Source: Salinimicrobium flavum
GTDB lineage: Bacteria; Bacteroidota; Bacteroidia; Flavobacteriales; Flavobacteriaceae
DNA length: 64,000 nt
Reading direction: 5' to 3'
NCBI RefSeq assembly: GCF_042684505.1
Contig: NZ_JBHULT010000010.1
Location: forward strand, 459,336 to 523,335
Position numbers and translations under genes: made by a program. Under the pieces are notes generated by a model. It was not told where the DNA came from. It saw only the letters and a program-made list of their open reading frames with translations, and did no database searches. Each line of letters opens with the position of its first letter. Within the stretch, counting starts at the first letter, position 1. This document shows positions 42,755-52,262 of this stretch, piece by piece.

Positions 42755-44320
42755 TTATTTGGCGATATTCACAGCCCTGGTTTCCCTTATCACCGTCACT
42801 TTCACTTGTCCCGGGTATGTCATATCTGTCTGGATCTTTTGAGAGATCTCAAAAGAAAGATTTGCTGCCTTTTCATCGGTTACCTTTTCGCTTTCCACGA
42901 TCACCCTCAATTCTCTACCCGCCTGGATAGCATAGGCTTTCTTCACTCCTCCAAATCCAAAGGCGATGTCTTCAAGGTCTTTTAACCTCTGTATGTAAGA
43001 ATCCAGCACCTGTCGTCTTGCTCCCGGTCTTGCCCCGCTAATAGCATCACAAACCTGAACAATAGGTGACAATAAGCTATTCATTTCGATCTCATCGTGG
43101 TGAGCACCAATGGCATTACACACATCAGGTTTTTCACCGTATTTCTCAGCCCACTGCATTCCGAGGATAGCGTGTGGTACTTCAGTTTCAGAATCCGGCA
43201 CTTTTCCTATATCGTGCAGAAGACCGGCACGTTTGGCCAGTTTTGGGTTCAGTCCAAGTTCCGCAGCCATTACCCCACAAAGTTTTGCAACCTCACGGGA
43301 ATGCTGGAGCAGGTTTTGACCGTAGGATGAACGATATTTCATTCTACCTATTATACGAATCAGTTCCGGGTGTAGCCCGTGAATTCCAAGATCGATCACC
43401 GTTCTTTTACCCACTTCAATGATCTCCTCCTCTATTTGTTTGGTGGTTTTCTTTACCACTTCTTCAATTCGGGCAGGATGGATCCTTCCGTCTGTAACCA
43501 GCTTATGTAGTGAAAGACGTGCTACTTCCCTTCTTACCGAGTCAAAACAAGACAGGATAATAGCTTCAGGGGTATCATCTACTATGATCTCCACACCCGT
43601 GGCCGCTTCAATGGCGCGAATGTTACGACCTTCCCTACCAATAATACGTCCTTTCACATCATCACTTTCAAGGTTGAAGACCGAGACACAGTTATCAATT
43701 GCCTCCTCAGTTCCTATTCGTTGAATGGTATTGATGATGATCTTCTTAGCTTCCTGTTGAGCGGTAAGCTTGGCTTCTTCAATGGTATCCTGTATCAGGG
43801 CCATGGCATCTGCCTTGGCAGTATCTTTTAGTGATTCTACCAGTTGAGCCTTGGCCTCATCGGCAGACAGACCTGAGATCACCTCAAGTTGCTGTACTTT
43901 GCTGTTGTGTAGTTTATCAACCTCTTCCTGTTTTCTTTCAAGCACCTCATTCCGGCGTTCATAATCGGCTACCTTTTCTTCCAGCTCCTTGTTCAGGTTC
44001 TTGTTCTTCGAAAGTTCGCTGGAAACCTGGGATTCCTTGTCTCTGATCCTTTTTTCGGCATCTGCGATCTTCTTGTCACGAGTAAGAATTACTTTTTCGT
44101 GTTCAGATTTTAATTCAATAAATTTTTCCTTAGCCTGGAGGATCTTATCCTTTTTAATGCTTTCTGCCTCCTGCTTGGCTTCTTTCAGAATTCCTGCAGC
44201 CGATCTTTTGGCGCGTTGAATTACTTTAGAGGCATTTTTTCTTTCCAGGATCTTAGCGATCCCAAAACCAGTGGCCAGTCCAACGACCACTGCTAAAATT
44301 ATCCATATTGTTGTTTCCAT
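42755..44320 (-). CDS. rny: ribonuclease Y
   Basis: RNase Y (521 residues) is a membrane-anchored endoribonuclease that starts mRNA decay. An N-terminal transmembrane helix (WIILAVVVGLATGFGIAKI) is followed by a long charged coiled coil (about 25-200). A KH domain shows GRIIGREGRNIRAIEAATGVE, and the HD domain has the metal-binding AGLLHDIGKV and IGAHHDEIE. It is read in the same direction as the 6S RNA and zapA, beginning just 18 bases after the end of the 6S RNA. Confidence 0.97.
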   Translation of the reverse strand: METTIWIILAVVVGLATGFGIAKILERKNASKVIQRAKRSAAGILKEAKQEAESIKKDKILQAKEKFIELKSEHEKVILTRDKKIADAEKRIRDKESQVSSELSKNKNLNKELEEKVADYERRNEVLERKQEEVDKLHNSKVQQLEVISGLSADEAKAQLVESLKDTAKADAMALIQDTIEEAKLTAQQEAKKIIINTIQRIGTEEAIDNCVSVFNLESDDVKGRIIGREGRNIRAIEAATGVEIIVDDTPEAIILSCFDSVRREVARLSLHKLVTDGRIHPARIEEVVKKTTKQIEEEIIEVGKRTVIDLGIHGLHPELIRIIGRMKYRSSYGQNLLQHSREVAKLCGVMAAELGLNPKLAKRAGLLHDIGKVPDSETEVPHAILGMQWAEKYGEKPDVCNAIGAHHDEIEMNSLLSPIVQVCDAISGARPGARRQVLDSYIQRLKDLEDIAFGFGGVKKAYAIQAGRELRVIVESEKVTDEKAANLSFEISQKIQTDMTYPGQVKVTVIRETRAVNIAK

Positions 44321-44337
44321 TTGATAGTTTTATGTAT

Positions 44338-44510
44338 AAAAAAAGCCTGTATTAGTAGTGGTTTTGTATAAACTCTTTAAAATCACGTTTAGGGCTAACA
44401 AGCTGATCAAGAATCCGCTCAAAGGCGGCGCGCTTTTACAACTTAAACTCACCCTTTTTAAAGAATTGGTGTTGAGTTTATCAAAAAAAAATAACTAATA
44501 CAGGCAGTAA
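44338..44510 (-). ncRNA. ssrS: 6S RNA (flavobacterial type)
   Basis: The minus-strand transcript folds as one long interrupted hairpin. GCCTGTATTAGT (44494-44505 on plus) pairs perfectly with ACTAATACAGGC (44345-44356). Further in, GATAAACTC (44474-44482) pairs with GAGTTTATA (44367-44375). CTTTAAAA/TTTTAAAG extends the stem, and a GCCGC...GCGG hairpin caps it. The 3' arm ends in a run of seven T, so it carries its own terminator. The unpaired central bulge mimics an open promoter, as in 6S RNA, which binds the RNA polymerase housekeeping holoenzyme. Its position behind zapA is that of ssrS in E. coli. Confidence 0.85.
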
Positions 44511-44537
44511 CCTTTATTTCTTAAAATCAAAGAACAA

Positions 44538-44828
44538 TTAAACCAAATGCTGCTCAAGCAGATCATTCAGAGCTTTCAATTTATCTTCAGCCAAAAGCAT
44601 TTCGCTGTTGTTTTCAATTGTTTTCTGCTCGGTCTGGGAGGCAAATTGTAAGGCACACATAGCCAGTACATCTTGCTTATCCCTAACGGCATAACTCTTT
44701 TCAAATTGCTTGATCATAGCCTCTATTTTTTTCGCAGCCTTTCTTAAACCTTCCTCCTGTTGAGGAGCAATGGTTAACGGGTAAACCCTGTCTGCAATAG
44801 AGATCTTTATTTTAAGCTGATTTGACAT
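44538..44828 (-). CDS. zapA: cell division protein ZapA
   Basis: ZapA (96 residues) bundles FtsZ protofilaments. The N-terminal KIKISIADRVYPLTI domain and the C-terminal helix with AAKKIEAMIKQFEKSYAV and DVLAMCALQFASQTEQ match the family. It follows the coiled-coil gene by nine bases and is followed directly by the 6S RNA. Confidence 0.93.
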   Translation of the reverse strand: MSNQLKIKISIADRVYPLTIAPQQEEGLRKAAKKIEAMIKQFEKSYAVRDKQDVLAMCALQFASQTEQKTIENNSEMLLAEDKLKALNDLLEQHLV

Positions 44829-44836
44829 TTCTTGTT

Positions 44837-45127
44837 CTATTCAGAAAGATGAACAATACATTGATCGATCTCCCTTATCAAGCCGTTTATTTTTAGCTTG
44901 GTTTCCTTTTTAAATTCATTACTGCCAAGCAACGCATTGGCGGCTTTAAGAGTTTGAACACGGTTTTCAGAAGCTTCAAGGTTTTCCTGCAGTTCCTGTT
45001 TTTCAGTCTTCAACGTTGTTAAATCCTCTTGTAAGATTTGTTGCTTTTGCTCTAGCTTTTTATAATTCTCAAGCAATTTTCCAATCCTACTCTCTAGATT
45101 ATCAACTATTTCTGTTAAATCACTCAT
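44837..45127 (-). CDS. coiled-coil protein upstream of zapA
   Basis: 96 residues, almost entirely predicted coiled coil from the heptad pattern (NLESRIGKLLENYKKLEQKQ, then repeated Leu-Lys-Glu heptads). It resembles the ZapB-like or SlyX-like short coiled coils found beside zapA in Flavobacteriia, but I cannot confirm homology. Because it is read just ahead of zapA from one promoter (45155-45186), a role in septum assembly is a fair inference. Confidence 0.75.
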   Translation of the reverse strand: MSDLTEIVDNLESRIGKLLENYKKLEQKQQILQEDLTTLKTEKQELQENLEASENRVQTLKAANALLGSNEFKKETKLKINGLIREIDQCIVHLSE

Positions 45128-45154
45128 TAAAGCTGTACCTGCTGCTTACCTTTA

Positions 45155-45186
45155 CAAAGTTAACATACCTCCCGAAATATCCCAAT
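45155..45186 (-). promoter_or_regulatory. promoter of the coiled-coil - zapA - 6S RNA unit
   Basis: The minus strand reads TTG (45183-45185), a 20-base spacer, and TAACTTTG (45155-45162). This agrees with the Bacteroidota sigma-A pattern, 27 bases upstream of the coiled-coil ATG. Confidence 0.65.
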
Positions 45187-45311
45187 ATTTTAGAGTCTAT
45201 TTTCCCCGCAAACATTAAAATAAATTTAACACCCTCAGAAATAAGGGTTTAATTTTTGTTGCAGGTTTTATTATATTTAACCGCTATAAAAAAGTAAAAT
45301 TATATCCAGCT

Positions 45312-47000
45312 ATGAAATTGATCCTTGCCGCACTATTCCTGGTTATTTCCACCACCTCGTTCGCGCAGTACAACCTTCCTGAAGATTATTTTGATGATCC
45401 TTTAAAGATACCACTTGCACTTGCCGGGACTTTTGGAGAATTACGTTCAAATCATTTTCACAGCGGTCTCGACATTAAGACCCAACAGCGGGAAGGCCTT
45501 GCCGTACATGCTTCTGCGGAAGGATTTGTAAGTCGTATCAATGTCTCCAACTATGGCTACGGAAAAGCACTTTACATTCAGCATCCTAACGGATTCACTA
45601 CCGTATACGCCCATCTTCAGAATTTTTCGCCAAAAATTGAACAGTATATCAAAGAACGCCAGTATAAGAAAGAAGATTACGAAATAGAGGTCTTTCCTTC
45701 CGCAGATGAATTACTTATTGAACGGGGAGAACTGGTGGCGAGCAGCGGGAACACGGGAGGCAGCGGCGGTCCCCATCTGCACTTTGAGATAAGGGATGGT
45801 TTGCAACGACCTATGAATCCTATGATGTTCGGGATCCAACTTGAAGATAGTAAGGCGCCTCTGGTAACGGCAATATATGCGTATCCCATAGGAGAAGAGG
45901 CTCATGTCAACGGTACTCCCAACCGTCAAAAACTACAGCTCGTTCCGCAGGGAGACGGATCCTTCAAAACTCCTCCCATTGAAGCCTGCGGGAATATTGG
46001 GTTCGGGATCACTGCGGTAGATCAACTTGATGCTGCCCCAAATCATAACGGGGTCTTCAGAATTGAAACCACTGCAAACGGTGAGAAACTTTTCCAGGCG
46101 AATTTCGAAAAATTCTCCTTTGATGAAACCCGTCACCTCAATCAACTTATAGATTACGGCCATTATACCCAAAACAACAGCAGGATCCAGAAGTTGTTTG
46201 TAGAACCTTCAAATCCTCTCAGCATCTACAGTAATGTCTTTAATGAAGGTTACCTGAATGTGCAGGACAGCCTTTCCTACAACTACACCATTAAAGTTTC
46301 AGATTATGCCGGCAATGAACGCGTAGTCAGGATCCCCGTGGAAGGTAAAATGAACGGCAAATTCATACCCCGGGAAGAAAGGATTACCGACCATTTTGTA
46401 CAGGCAAAGGAAGCGGCACATTTTGAAGAAAATGGTATCGATATTTACATTCCCCGCAACAGCCTCTATCAGGATACTCACCTTGATATACTTTTTGAAG
46501 ATGAACTGGTAAAACTGCATGAAGATGTGATCCCCATTCACAGCAATATTACTATTGGTTTTGATGTGAGTAAATACAAACCCGAAGACCGGGAACAGCT
46601 TTTTATAGCACGGCTTAACAAATGGGGGAAACCTAACTATTCTACTACTTATAAGGAAAATGACAGGTTCACTACCAAAACCCGAACTTTCGGGACCTAC
46701 ACCCTGGCAATAGACAATAAGGCTCCACAGGTGGTGCCGGTCAATTTCAGAGACGGCCAGTGGATCTCGAACAACAGGGATCTCCGGGTAAAGATTTCAG
46801 ATGATCTCTCAGGGATCAAAAGCTACAGGGCTACCGTAAACGGAAAATTCATCCTCATGGAGTATGAATACAAACAAAATCTCCTCACCCACAACTTTGC
46901 AGACGGCGTGGTGACAGAGACTGAGAATCACCTCAAACTTGAAGTTATTGATAATGTAGGAAATACCACTATATTTGAGAGCACCTTTTTCAGAAAATAG
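45312..47000 (+). CDS. secreted M23-family metallopeptidase
   Basis: 562 residues with a signal peptide (MKLILAALFLVISTTSFAQY). The peptidase domain (about 45-185) has the zinc motif HFHSGLDIKT and the later HLHFEI, a glycyl-glycine endopeptidase/LytM pattern that cleaves peptidoglycan cross-links or cross-bridges. The C-terminal two thirds is beta-rich with Ig-like segments (ISDDLSGIKSYRATVNG) and may bind the target. It directly precedes the TonB-dependent receptor with only five bases between them. Confidence 0.85.
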   Translation: MKLILAALFLVISTTSFAQYNLPEDYFDDPLKIPLALAGTFGELRSNHFHSGLDIKTQQREGLAVHASAEGFVSRINVSNYGYGKALYIQHPNGFTTVYAHLQNFSPKIEQYIKERQYKKEDYEIEVFPSADELLIERGELVASSGNTGGSGGPHLHFEIRDGLQRPMNPMMFGIQLEDSKAPLVTAIYAYPIGEEAHVNGTPNRQKLQLVPQGDGSFKTPPIEACGNIGFGITAVDQLDAAPNHNGVFRIETTANGEKLFQANFEKFSFDETRHLNQLIDYGHYTQNNSRIQKLFVEPSNPLSIYSNVFNEGYLNVQDSLSYNYTIKVSDYAGNERVVRIPVEGKMNGKFIPREERITDHFVQAKEAAHFEENGIDIYIPRNSLYQDTHLDILFEDELVKLHEDVIPIHSNITIGFDVSKYKPEDREQLFIARLNKWGKPNYSTTYKENDRFTTKTRTFGTYTLAIDNKAPQVVPVNFRDGQWISNNRDLRVKISDDLSGIKSYRATVNGKFILMEYEYKQNLLTHNFADGVVTETENHLKLEVIDNVGNTTIFESTFFRK

Positions 47001-47005
47001 TCTGC

Positions 47006-49474
47006 TTGAAAGCTTCTCAAATTTTCATCTTTCTCTGTCTTCTTTACGGGAACAGTCTGTTTTCCCAGACGGCGGTTATTACAGGAGTGGTCCTGGATGA
47101 AAACGAGCAGCCAATACCTTCAGCAAACATCCTCATTGATAACGGCATAGGTACTCAGACTTCGCAAGACGGGTATTATGAACTTAAGGTACCTGCAGGG
47201 GTAACCGTTTCTGTAACCTTCTCCCATATCTCTTTCAGCAAAATTAAATTTGACCTCCTGTTACAGCCTGGGGAAACTTTAGAGTTCAATCCTGTAATGA
47301 TGCTTAAGGTGGAGCAGATAAGTGAAGTACCTGTTACCGGAGCCCGCCAGGAAGTACAAGGCATCACAGTTCTCGATCCCGAAACCATACGCAACATTCC
47401 CGGAGCAAATGCAGGAGTGGAAAACCTGCTTAAATCGCTTCCGGGAGTGTATTCGAATAATGAACTAAGTACCCAGTACGCGGTAAGGGGAGGAAACTAC
47501 GACGAGAACCTTGTTTATGTCAATGGGGTCGAGATCTACAGACCTTTCCTTATTAGGTCAGGTCAACAGGAAGGATTAAGTTTTGTGAACCCGGCCCTGG
47601 TTCGAAAAGTGCATTTTTCAGCAGGTGGTTTCCAGGCGCGGTACGGTGATAAACTTTCGTCAGTGCTTGATATTACCTACAGGCGACCGGTAGAGTTCCG
47701 GGCTTCTTTAGATGCCGGACTTTTAGGAAGCAGTATCTCTGCGGAAGGTATTTCGAAAAATGGGAAATTCATGGCCCTTGGAGGGGTACGATATCGTGAC
47801 AATAGTCTTTTTGTAGAGGCAAAGCAAACCGAAACCAATTTTCATCCGGTCTTTGCCGATGCCCAGGCAAATCTAATCTACATGGCATCCCCCGGGCTGG
47901 AAGTAAGTTTTCTGGGAAACCTTTCTCTGAATAATTATAATTATGAACCTCTTACAAGGCAAACCAAATTCGGGACCCTGCAGGATCCAAAAGCCCTAAT
48001 GATCTATTACCGGGGGCAGGAAAAAGATACTTACCGCACCTGGTTTGGTGCCCTGAACACTTCCTATCTCGTAAATGAGAATTATACTGCCGGCTTTATT
48101 GCCTCAGCCTACAACACGCGGGAACAGGAATATTTTGACATAGTTGCCCAATACAGAATGGTCGAAGTCAACGCCGATATTGGAGGGGGAAACTTCGGTA
48201 AAGTTGATTTTACCGAAGGAGTTGGCGGGCAACTTACCCATGCCCGGAACAAGCTCGACGCTTTGATCATTAATTTTGAACATAAGGGCAACCTGAAGTT
48301 TGGGGAGTCCGGGGGACACCAGATAGATTACGGACTTAAATACTCCCATGAAGACATCAGGGACCGCATTCAGGAATATGAGATAGTAGACTCAGCAGGA
48401 TTTTCCGTAAGGCCTCCCCTGCCCCATTTTGTCAATAATCAGCCTTACGAGCCATTTACTGCACCGCTGGAACCTTATAACAGTATTCGGGCTTTCAACG
48501 AAACCACAATCCACCGGGTACAGGGTTTTTTACAATGGAGTAAGAGAAGTCACTGGAGGCAGCATGAAATTTGGTTCAATACGGGTATAAGATCCCATTC
48601 CTGGCAGGTGGAAGCTGAAGATCATTCCTCCTCCACCAAAACCGTAATAAGCCCCCGGGCCCAATTCGCCATCAAACCCGACTGGGAAAAAGATATGTTG
48701 TTCAGGCTTTCCGGAGGTGTGTACTACCAGCCCCCATTCTATCGTGAGCTACGCAGCTTTACAGGAGAACTTAATGCAGAGGTTGATGCGCAGCGAGCGC
48801 TTCACCTGGTCCTTGGTCAGGACTATAGTTTCAGGTGGATGGCAAGACCCTTCAAACTAAGTACAGAAATATATTATAAAGATCTCAGTGATGTTAATCC
48901 TTACACGCTTGAAAATGTAAGGATAAGGTATGCTGCAAAAAATAATGCTACCGCTTATGCCTATGGAATGGACCTTAGACTTAACGGGGAATTCGTTGCG
49001 GGTACTGAGAGCTGGCTAAGCTTTGGTTACCTGAAAAGTGAAGAAAACATTGAGAACAAAGGCTATATCGCGCGCCCGACAGACCAGCGGTTGAAATTTG
49101 CCATAATGTTCCAGGATCAGGTCCCAAAGGTTCCCGATCTTAAAATGTTCCTGAATCTTGTGTACAATACCGGACTTCCCGGAGGTTCTCCCTCCTATTC
49201 AGATCCTTATTTGTACCAGTCCCGCCTGCCCGATTATAAAAGGGCCGATCTTGGTATCTCCTACGCACTCCAGAATAAAAATACAATGAATCCACACACC
49301 TGGCTTAGAGGCCTGGAAGAAATAAGTATTGGGCTTGAGATCTTCAACATCTTTGATACTCAAAATTCCATCACTAATTCTTTTGTACGTGACGTGTATT
49401 CAAAAGTACAGTACGCTGTCCCTAATTATTTGACACCGCGGGTGTTCAATGTGAAGCTGGGTATAAAAATTTAA
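47006..49474 (+). CDS. TonB-dependent receptor with carboxypeptidase-like N-terminal domain
   Basis: 822 residues. It starts at a TTG codon (47006), five bases after the stop of the M23 gene. The signal peptide MKASQIFIFLCLLYGNSLFS is followed by a CarboxypepD_reg-like domain (about 22-100, ITGVVLDENEQPIPSANIL). A plug domain (about 105-240, with AVRGGNYDENLVYVNGVEIY) and a 22-strand barrel fill the rest, up to the C-terminal NVKLGIKI. The absence of a SusD-type partner argues against a polysaccharide utilisation locus. The substrate is unknown. Confidence 0.85.
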   Translation: MKASQIFIFLCLLYGNSLFSQTAVITGVVLDENEQPIPSANILIDNGIGTQTSQDGYYELKVPAGVTVSVTFSHISFSKIKFDLLLQPGETLEFNPVMMLKVEQISEVPVTGARQEVQGITVLDPETIRNIPGANAGVENLLKSLPGVYSNNELSTQYAVRGGNYDENLVYVNGVEIYRPFLIRSGQQEGLSFVNPALVRKVHFSAGGFQARYGDKLSSVLDITYRRPVEFRASLDAGLLGSSISAEGISKNGKFMALGGVRYRDNSLFVEAKQTETNFHPVFADAQANLIYMASPGLEVSFLGNLSLNNYNYEPLTRQTKFGTLQDPKALMIYYRGQEKDTYRTWFGALNTSYLVNENYTAGFIASAYNTREQEYFDIVAQYRMVEVNADIGGGNFGKVDFTEGVGGQLTHARNKLDALIINFEHKGNLKFGESGGHQIDYGLKYSHEDIRDRIQEYEIVDSAGFSVRPPLPHFVNNQPYEPFTAPLEPYNSIRAFNETTIHRVQGFLQWSKRSHWRQHEIWFNTGIRSHSWQVEAEDHSSSTKTVISPRAQFAIKPDWEKDMLFRLSGGVYYQPPFYRELRSFTGELNAEVDAQRALHLVLGQDYSFRWMARPFKLSTEIYYKDLSDVNPYTLENVRIRYAAKNNATAYAYGMDLRLNGEFVAGTESWLSFGYLKSEENIENKGYIARPTDQRLKFAIMFQDQVPKVPDLKMFLNLVYNTGLPGGSPSYSDPYLYQSRLPDYKRADLGISYALQNKNTMNPHTWLRGLEEISIGLEIFNIFDTQNSITNSFVRDVYSKVQYAVPNYLTPRVFNVKLGIKI

Positions 49475-49530
49475 GCCTGTTCAATCTGTAAGCTCTGGTT
49501 TAAGAACCATAGCTATTGCCGGATTAAATA

Positions 49531-50679
49531 TTATTTTTCAATAAAATCCTTCAGCACCCCTACCACATATTCAACTTCTTCTGTGGTATTGTATCTGGAA
49601 AAAGAGAATCTGAGGGATGGTTTTTTAAGGTCTTCTTCAGAAAGGAACGCATTCAATACATGCGAACCTTGATTACTTCCGCTTTGACAGGCACTTCCTT
49701 TAGAACAGGCAATACCATGCAGGTCCAGTTGAAATAATAACATCAGGGATTTTTCCGGAGAAACAGGCAGACAAACATTGATAAGCGTGTAGGTGCTGTT
49801 CTCAAAATCATCACACTCCCCGTTGAATTTCACATTCGGGATCTCCTTTTTGAGTAATTCTATAAAATAACGTTTCAGGGAACTAATATATTCCCGTTCC
49901 TCGTCAAGGTGTTCATAAGCCAGTTTAAGCGCTTCTTCCAGGCCAACAATATTGTGAACAGACTCTGTCCCGGCCCTGAAACCCCGCTCCTGTTCCCCTC
50001 CAAAGATCAGGGGCTGTAACCCGCTGTTCTTTCTAATATAGGCAAAACCCACTCCTTTAGGACCATGGAATTTATGCGCGCTTACAGCAGTAAAATCAAC
50101 CGGGATCTGGGACAGATCAAGCTCATAGTGGCCTATTGACTGTACGGTATCTGAATGAAAAAGGGCATTATGGGCCCTGCTCATGTTTCCTGCCTTTTCA
50201 ATATCCAGAAGATTTCCAACTTCATTGTTTACATGCATAAGACTTACCATGGTCTTTTCATTTGACGAAGACAATAGTTCCTCAAGATGTCCAAGGTCTA
50301 CTCTTCCGCAGTCATCAAGATTGACATAATCGATCTTTGCCCCGTAAACCTGGTGAAGTTTGTTCAGGGTATAAAGAACGGCATGATGTTCAATTTTGGA
50401 GGTAATGATCCTTTTCACCCCAAGATCACGTACAGCACTGTTCAGGATAAGATTATCAGCCTCGGTTCCCCCCGAGGTAAATATGATCTCTGAAGCCGCC
50501 ACATTAAGAATGCCTGCAACAGTTTTACGGGCCTGTTCAATTAGGGTTTTGGCAGATCGGCCAAAGGCATGTGTAGAAGACGGGTTCCCGTACACATTTT
50601 TCATGACCTCTGCCATTCTGTTCACCACTTCCTCCCTCATTTGAGTGGTCGCGGCATTATCTAAGTAGACTTGTTTCAT
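49531..50679 (-). CDS. cysteine desulfurase (IscS/NifS type)
   Basis: 382 residues. This PLP enzyme mobilises sulfur from cysteine for iron-sulfur clusters or thiolation. The PLP lysine is K203 in AVSAHKFHGPKG. The catalytic cysteine is C331 in SKGSACQSG, a loop of class I desulfurases. Other landmarks are YLDNAATTQMR at the N-terminus and RAGTESVHNIVG. No suf or isc partner genes are adjacent. A TATTTTTG box lies six bases before the ATG. Confidence 0.93.
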   Translation of the reverse strand: MKQVYLDNAATTQMREEVVNRMAEVMKNVYGNPSSTHAFGRSAKTLIEQARKTVAGILNVAASEIIFTSGGTEADNLILNSAVRDLGVKRIITSKIEHHAVLYTLNKLHQVYGAKIDYVNLDDCGRVDLGHLEELLSSSNEKTMVSLMHVNNEVGNLLDIEKAGNMSRAHNALFHSDTVQSIGHYELDLSQIPVDFTAVSAHKFHGPKGVGFAYIRKNSGLQPLIFGGEQERGFRAGTESVHNIVGLEEALKLAYEHLDEEREYISSLKRYFIELLKKEIPNVKFNGECDDFENSTYTLINVCLPVSPEKSLMLLFQLDLHGIACSKGSACQSGSNQGSHVLNAFLSEEDLKKPSLRFSFSRYNTTEEVEYVVGVLKDFIEK

Positions 50680-50685
50680 GGTCTA

Positions 50686-50693
50686 CAAAAATA
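50686..50693 (-). promoter_or_regulatory. -7 box six bases upstream of the cysteine desulfurase gene
   Basis: TATTTTTG on the minus strand, an exact TAnnTTTG match, ends six bases before the ATG. If used, the transcript would be leaderless or nearly so. Confidence 0.45.
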
Positions 50694-50745
50694 AAGGTTT
50701 TAAAATAATTTTAATGAAGTCTCTGTGTAAATTATATATTACTTT

Positions 50746-50753
50746 TAATTTTG
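50746..50753 (+). promoter_or_regulatory. -7 box of the Asp-rich lipoprotein gene
   Basis: TAATTTTG fits TAnnTTTG and lies 16 bases upstream of the ATG at 50770. Confidence 0.5.
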
Positions 50754-50769
50754 CTGAAAACCCGGAAAA

Positions 50770-51720
50770 ATGAAAAATGTTTATTGGTTCCTTTTTGCAG
50801 TGCTGCTGCTTATATCTTGTGATGACGGGGATTTAATTGTTACCGATTTTGATTTTGAGAATCAACAGCTTCAATGGTGTGGCAATGATGATTCTCAGGT
50901 TCTCTACAATATTAATAATGACCAGGTGCATGAGGCCATAGCTTTTAGATTCACCTATAACACTGTTGAACCCGGTTTTCTTGCTACGGAAGAAGGTCAA
51001 ATAAGGATCCCTCTCAATGCTGAAAATCAAGTGATCTACAGGGTATTTGACGGCCAGGTGGAAAATGATTATTTCTGCAATTCCATTCCTCCGGTGTCCC
51101 CTCAGGTGACCGAAGAATACCGAAGTACCAGCGGCGGCGAAGTGATCATCACATCAACCCTGAAAAACGCGACAGATCACGACGGGGATGGTGTTCTTTC
51201 TGAAGCCGAAGGAATGGCTTCTGAACGTGATACAGATGAAGACGGAATTCCCGATTACCTGGACATTGATGATGACGGGGATAATATTCTCACCCGTACC
51301 GAGAATGATGTTGAGGCAGCCAATACGGTTAACGGCCTGCCCGATTCTGATAATGATGGCACACCAGATTATCTCGATGCAGATGATGATGGTGACGGCA
51401 CAATAACCCGCTATGAAGACTGGAACAGGAACAACAATCCTGCAGATGACCAGAACGATGAAGGATTAGCGCATTATTTGAATCCTGAGATCACAGATTC
51501 ATTCCAGGTGGATACCTTCCGTGAAAATTTAATTTCAAGAGGTTTCAGGTACCTGGTGACCATTGAAAACCTTAGCCTTGTTAATCAGGGTGGTGATGGA
51601 GAACAGATACGGCTTGAAAACTACGAACTTGGTTTTATAGACTCTCCAGCCCAACAATATAATCCGGGTGAAGGATCGGAGGAAGAGGAAGAAGAAGAAG
51701 GATCCGTAGAGGATCAGTAA
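50770..51720 (+). CDS. acidic lipoprotein with thrombospondin type 3-like calcium repeats
   Basis: 316 residues. The lipobox LISC with a following acidic DDGD sequence marks a lipoprotein that may be exported to the cell surface. Three DxDxDG-type repeats with DTDEDGIPDYLDIDDDGD and DSDNDGTPDYLDADDDGDGT resemble thrombospondin type 3 calcium-binding modules. A Gly/Glu-rich acidic tail (GEGSEEEEEEEGSVEDQ) ends the protein. It converges with the Smr gene, overlapping by seven bases. Confidence 0.75.
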   Translation: MKNVYWFLFAVLLLISCDDGDLIVTDFDFENQQLQWCGNDDSQVLYNINNDQVHEAIAFRFTYNTVEPGFLATEEGQIRIPLNAENQVIYRVFDGQVENDYFCNSIPPVSPQVTEEYRSTSGGEVIITSTLKNATDHDGDGVLSEAEGMASERDTDEDGIPDYLDIDDDGDNILTRTENDVEAANTVNGLPDSDNDGTPDYLDADDDGDGTITRYEDWNRNNNPADDQNDEGLAHYLNPEITDSFQVDTFRENLISRGFRYLVTIENLSLVNQGGDGEQIRLENYELGFIDSPAQQYNPGEGSEEEEEEEGSVEDQ

Positions 51721-52262
51721 TTCTGAAAGATATAAACCTCTGTAGCTCCCAGACCATATTTCTGATAATCTGCATCATAAAACTTGAGGTTCTCATAACG
51801 ACCAAACAAGCTTTCGAGTTCAGCTTTTAAAATCCCCTCACCTACTCCGTGAATGAAAACCACTTTTTGGATACGTTTTTTCATGGCGAATTCAAGCTGT
51901 CTCTTTGCAGTATCCATCTGGATGGTTAACATGTCATAATTGCTGAGGCCTCCTGTTCTGGGAATGAGTTTATTAATATGCAGGTCTACTTCCATAGGAG
52001 GCTGGTTACGCTCCTTAGGCTTAATTCTTCGGGAAGTGGGTTTCCTGTAAGACTCTTTTTCTTTGATCACTTCAGAAATTTCCACGTCTTCATTTGAGAG
52101 AACATGAGGAAGCGGGGCATCGATCTTTACCAGGTCCTTATCATGAAAGCTCATCACAAAACCTTCAGTTGTTTCGATCTCTATCTGAGACCCATTGACT
52201 GATGTGACTATTCCTTCAAGGTCCTCGTCAAGTACCGCTATTTTATCACCCGGCTTCAGCAT
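51714..52262 (-). CDS. Smr-domain protein
   Basis: 182 residues. The N-terminal part is a small beta domain (LKPGDKIAVLDEDLEGIVTS). The C-terminal Smr (small MutS-related) domain spans about 90-182, with MEVDLHINKLIP, VVFIHGVGEGILK and a terminal ATEVYIF strand. Smr domains cleave DNA or RNA or bind collided ribosomes in other proteins. The role here is unknown. The start codon is directly adjacent to the stop of the small membrane gene, which is read in the same direction just upstream. Confidence 0.8.
   Translation of the reverse strand: MLKPGDKIAVLDEDLEGIVTSVNGSQIEIETTEGFVMSFHDKDLVKIDAPLPHVLSNEDVEISEVIKEKESYRKPTSRRIKPKERNQPPMEVDLHINKLIPRTGGLSNYDMLTIQMDTAKRQLEFAMKKRIQKVVFIHGVGEGILKAELESLFGRYENLKFYDADYQKYGLGATEVYIFQNY

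Noticed and set aside
49491..49511. Weak inverted repeat between the TonB receptor and the cysteine desulfurase
   Set aside because: The stem is short and has mismatches, and no T-run follows, so terminator function is not supported.
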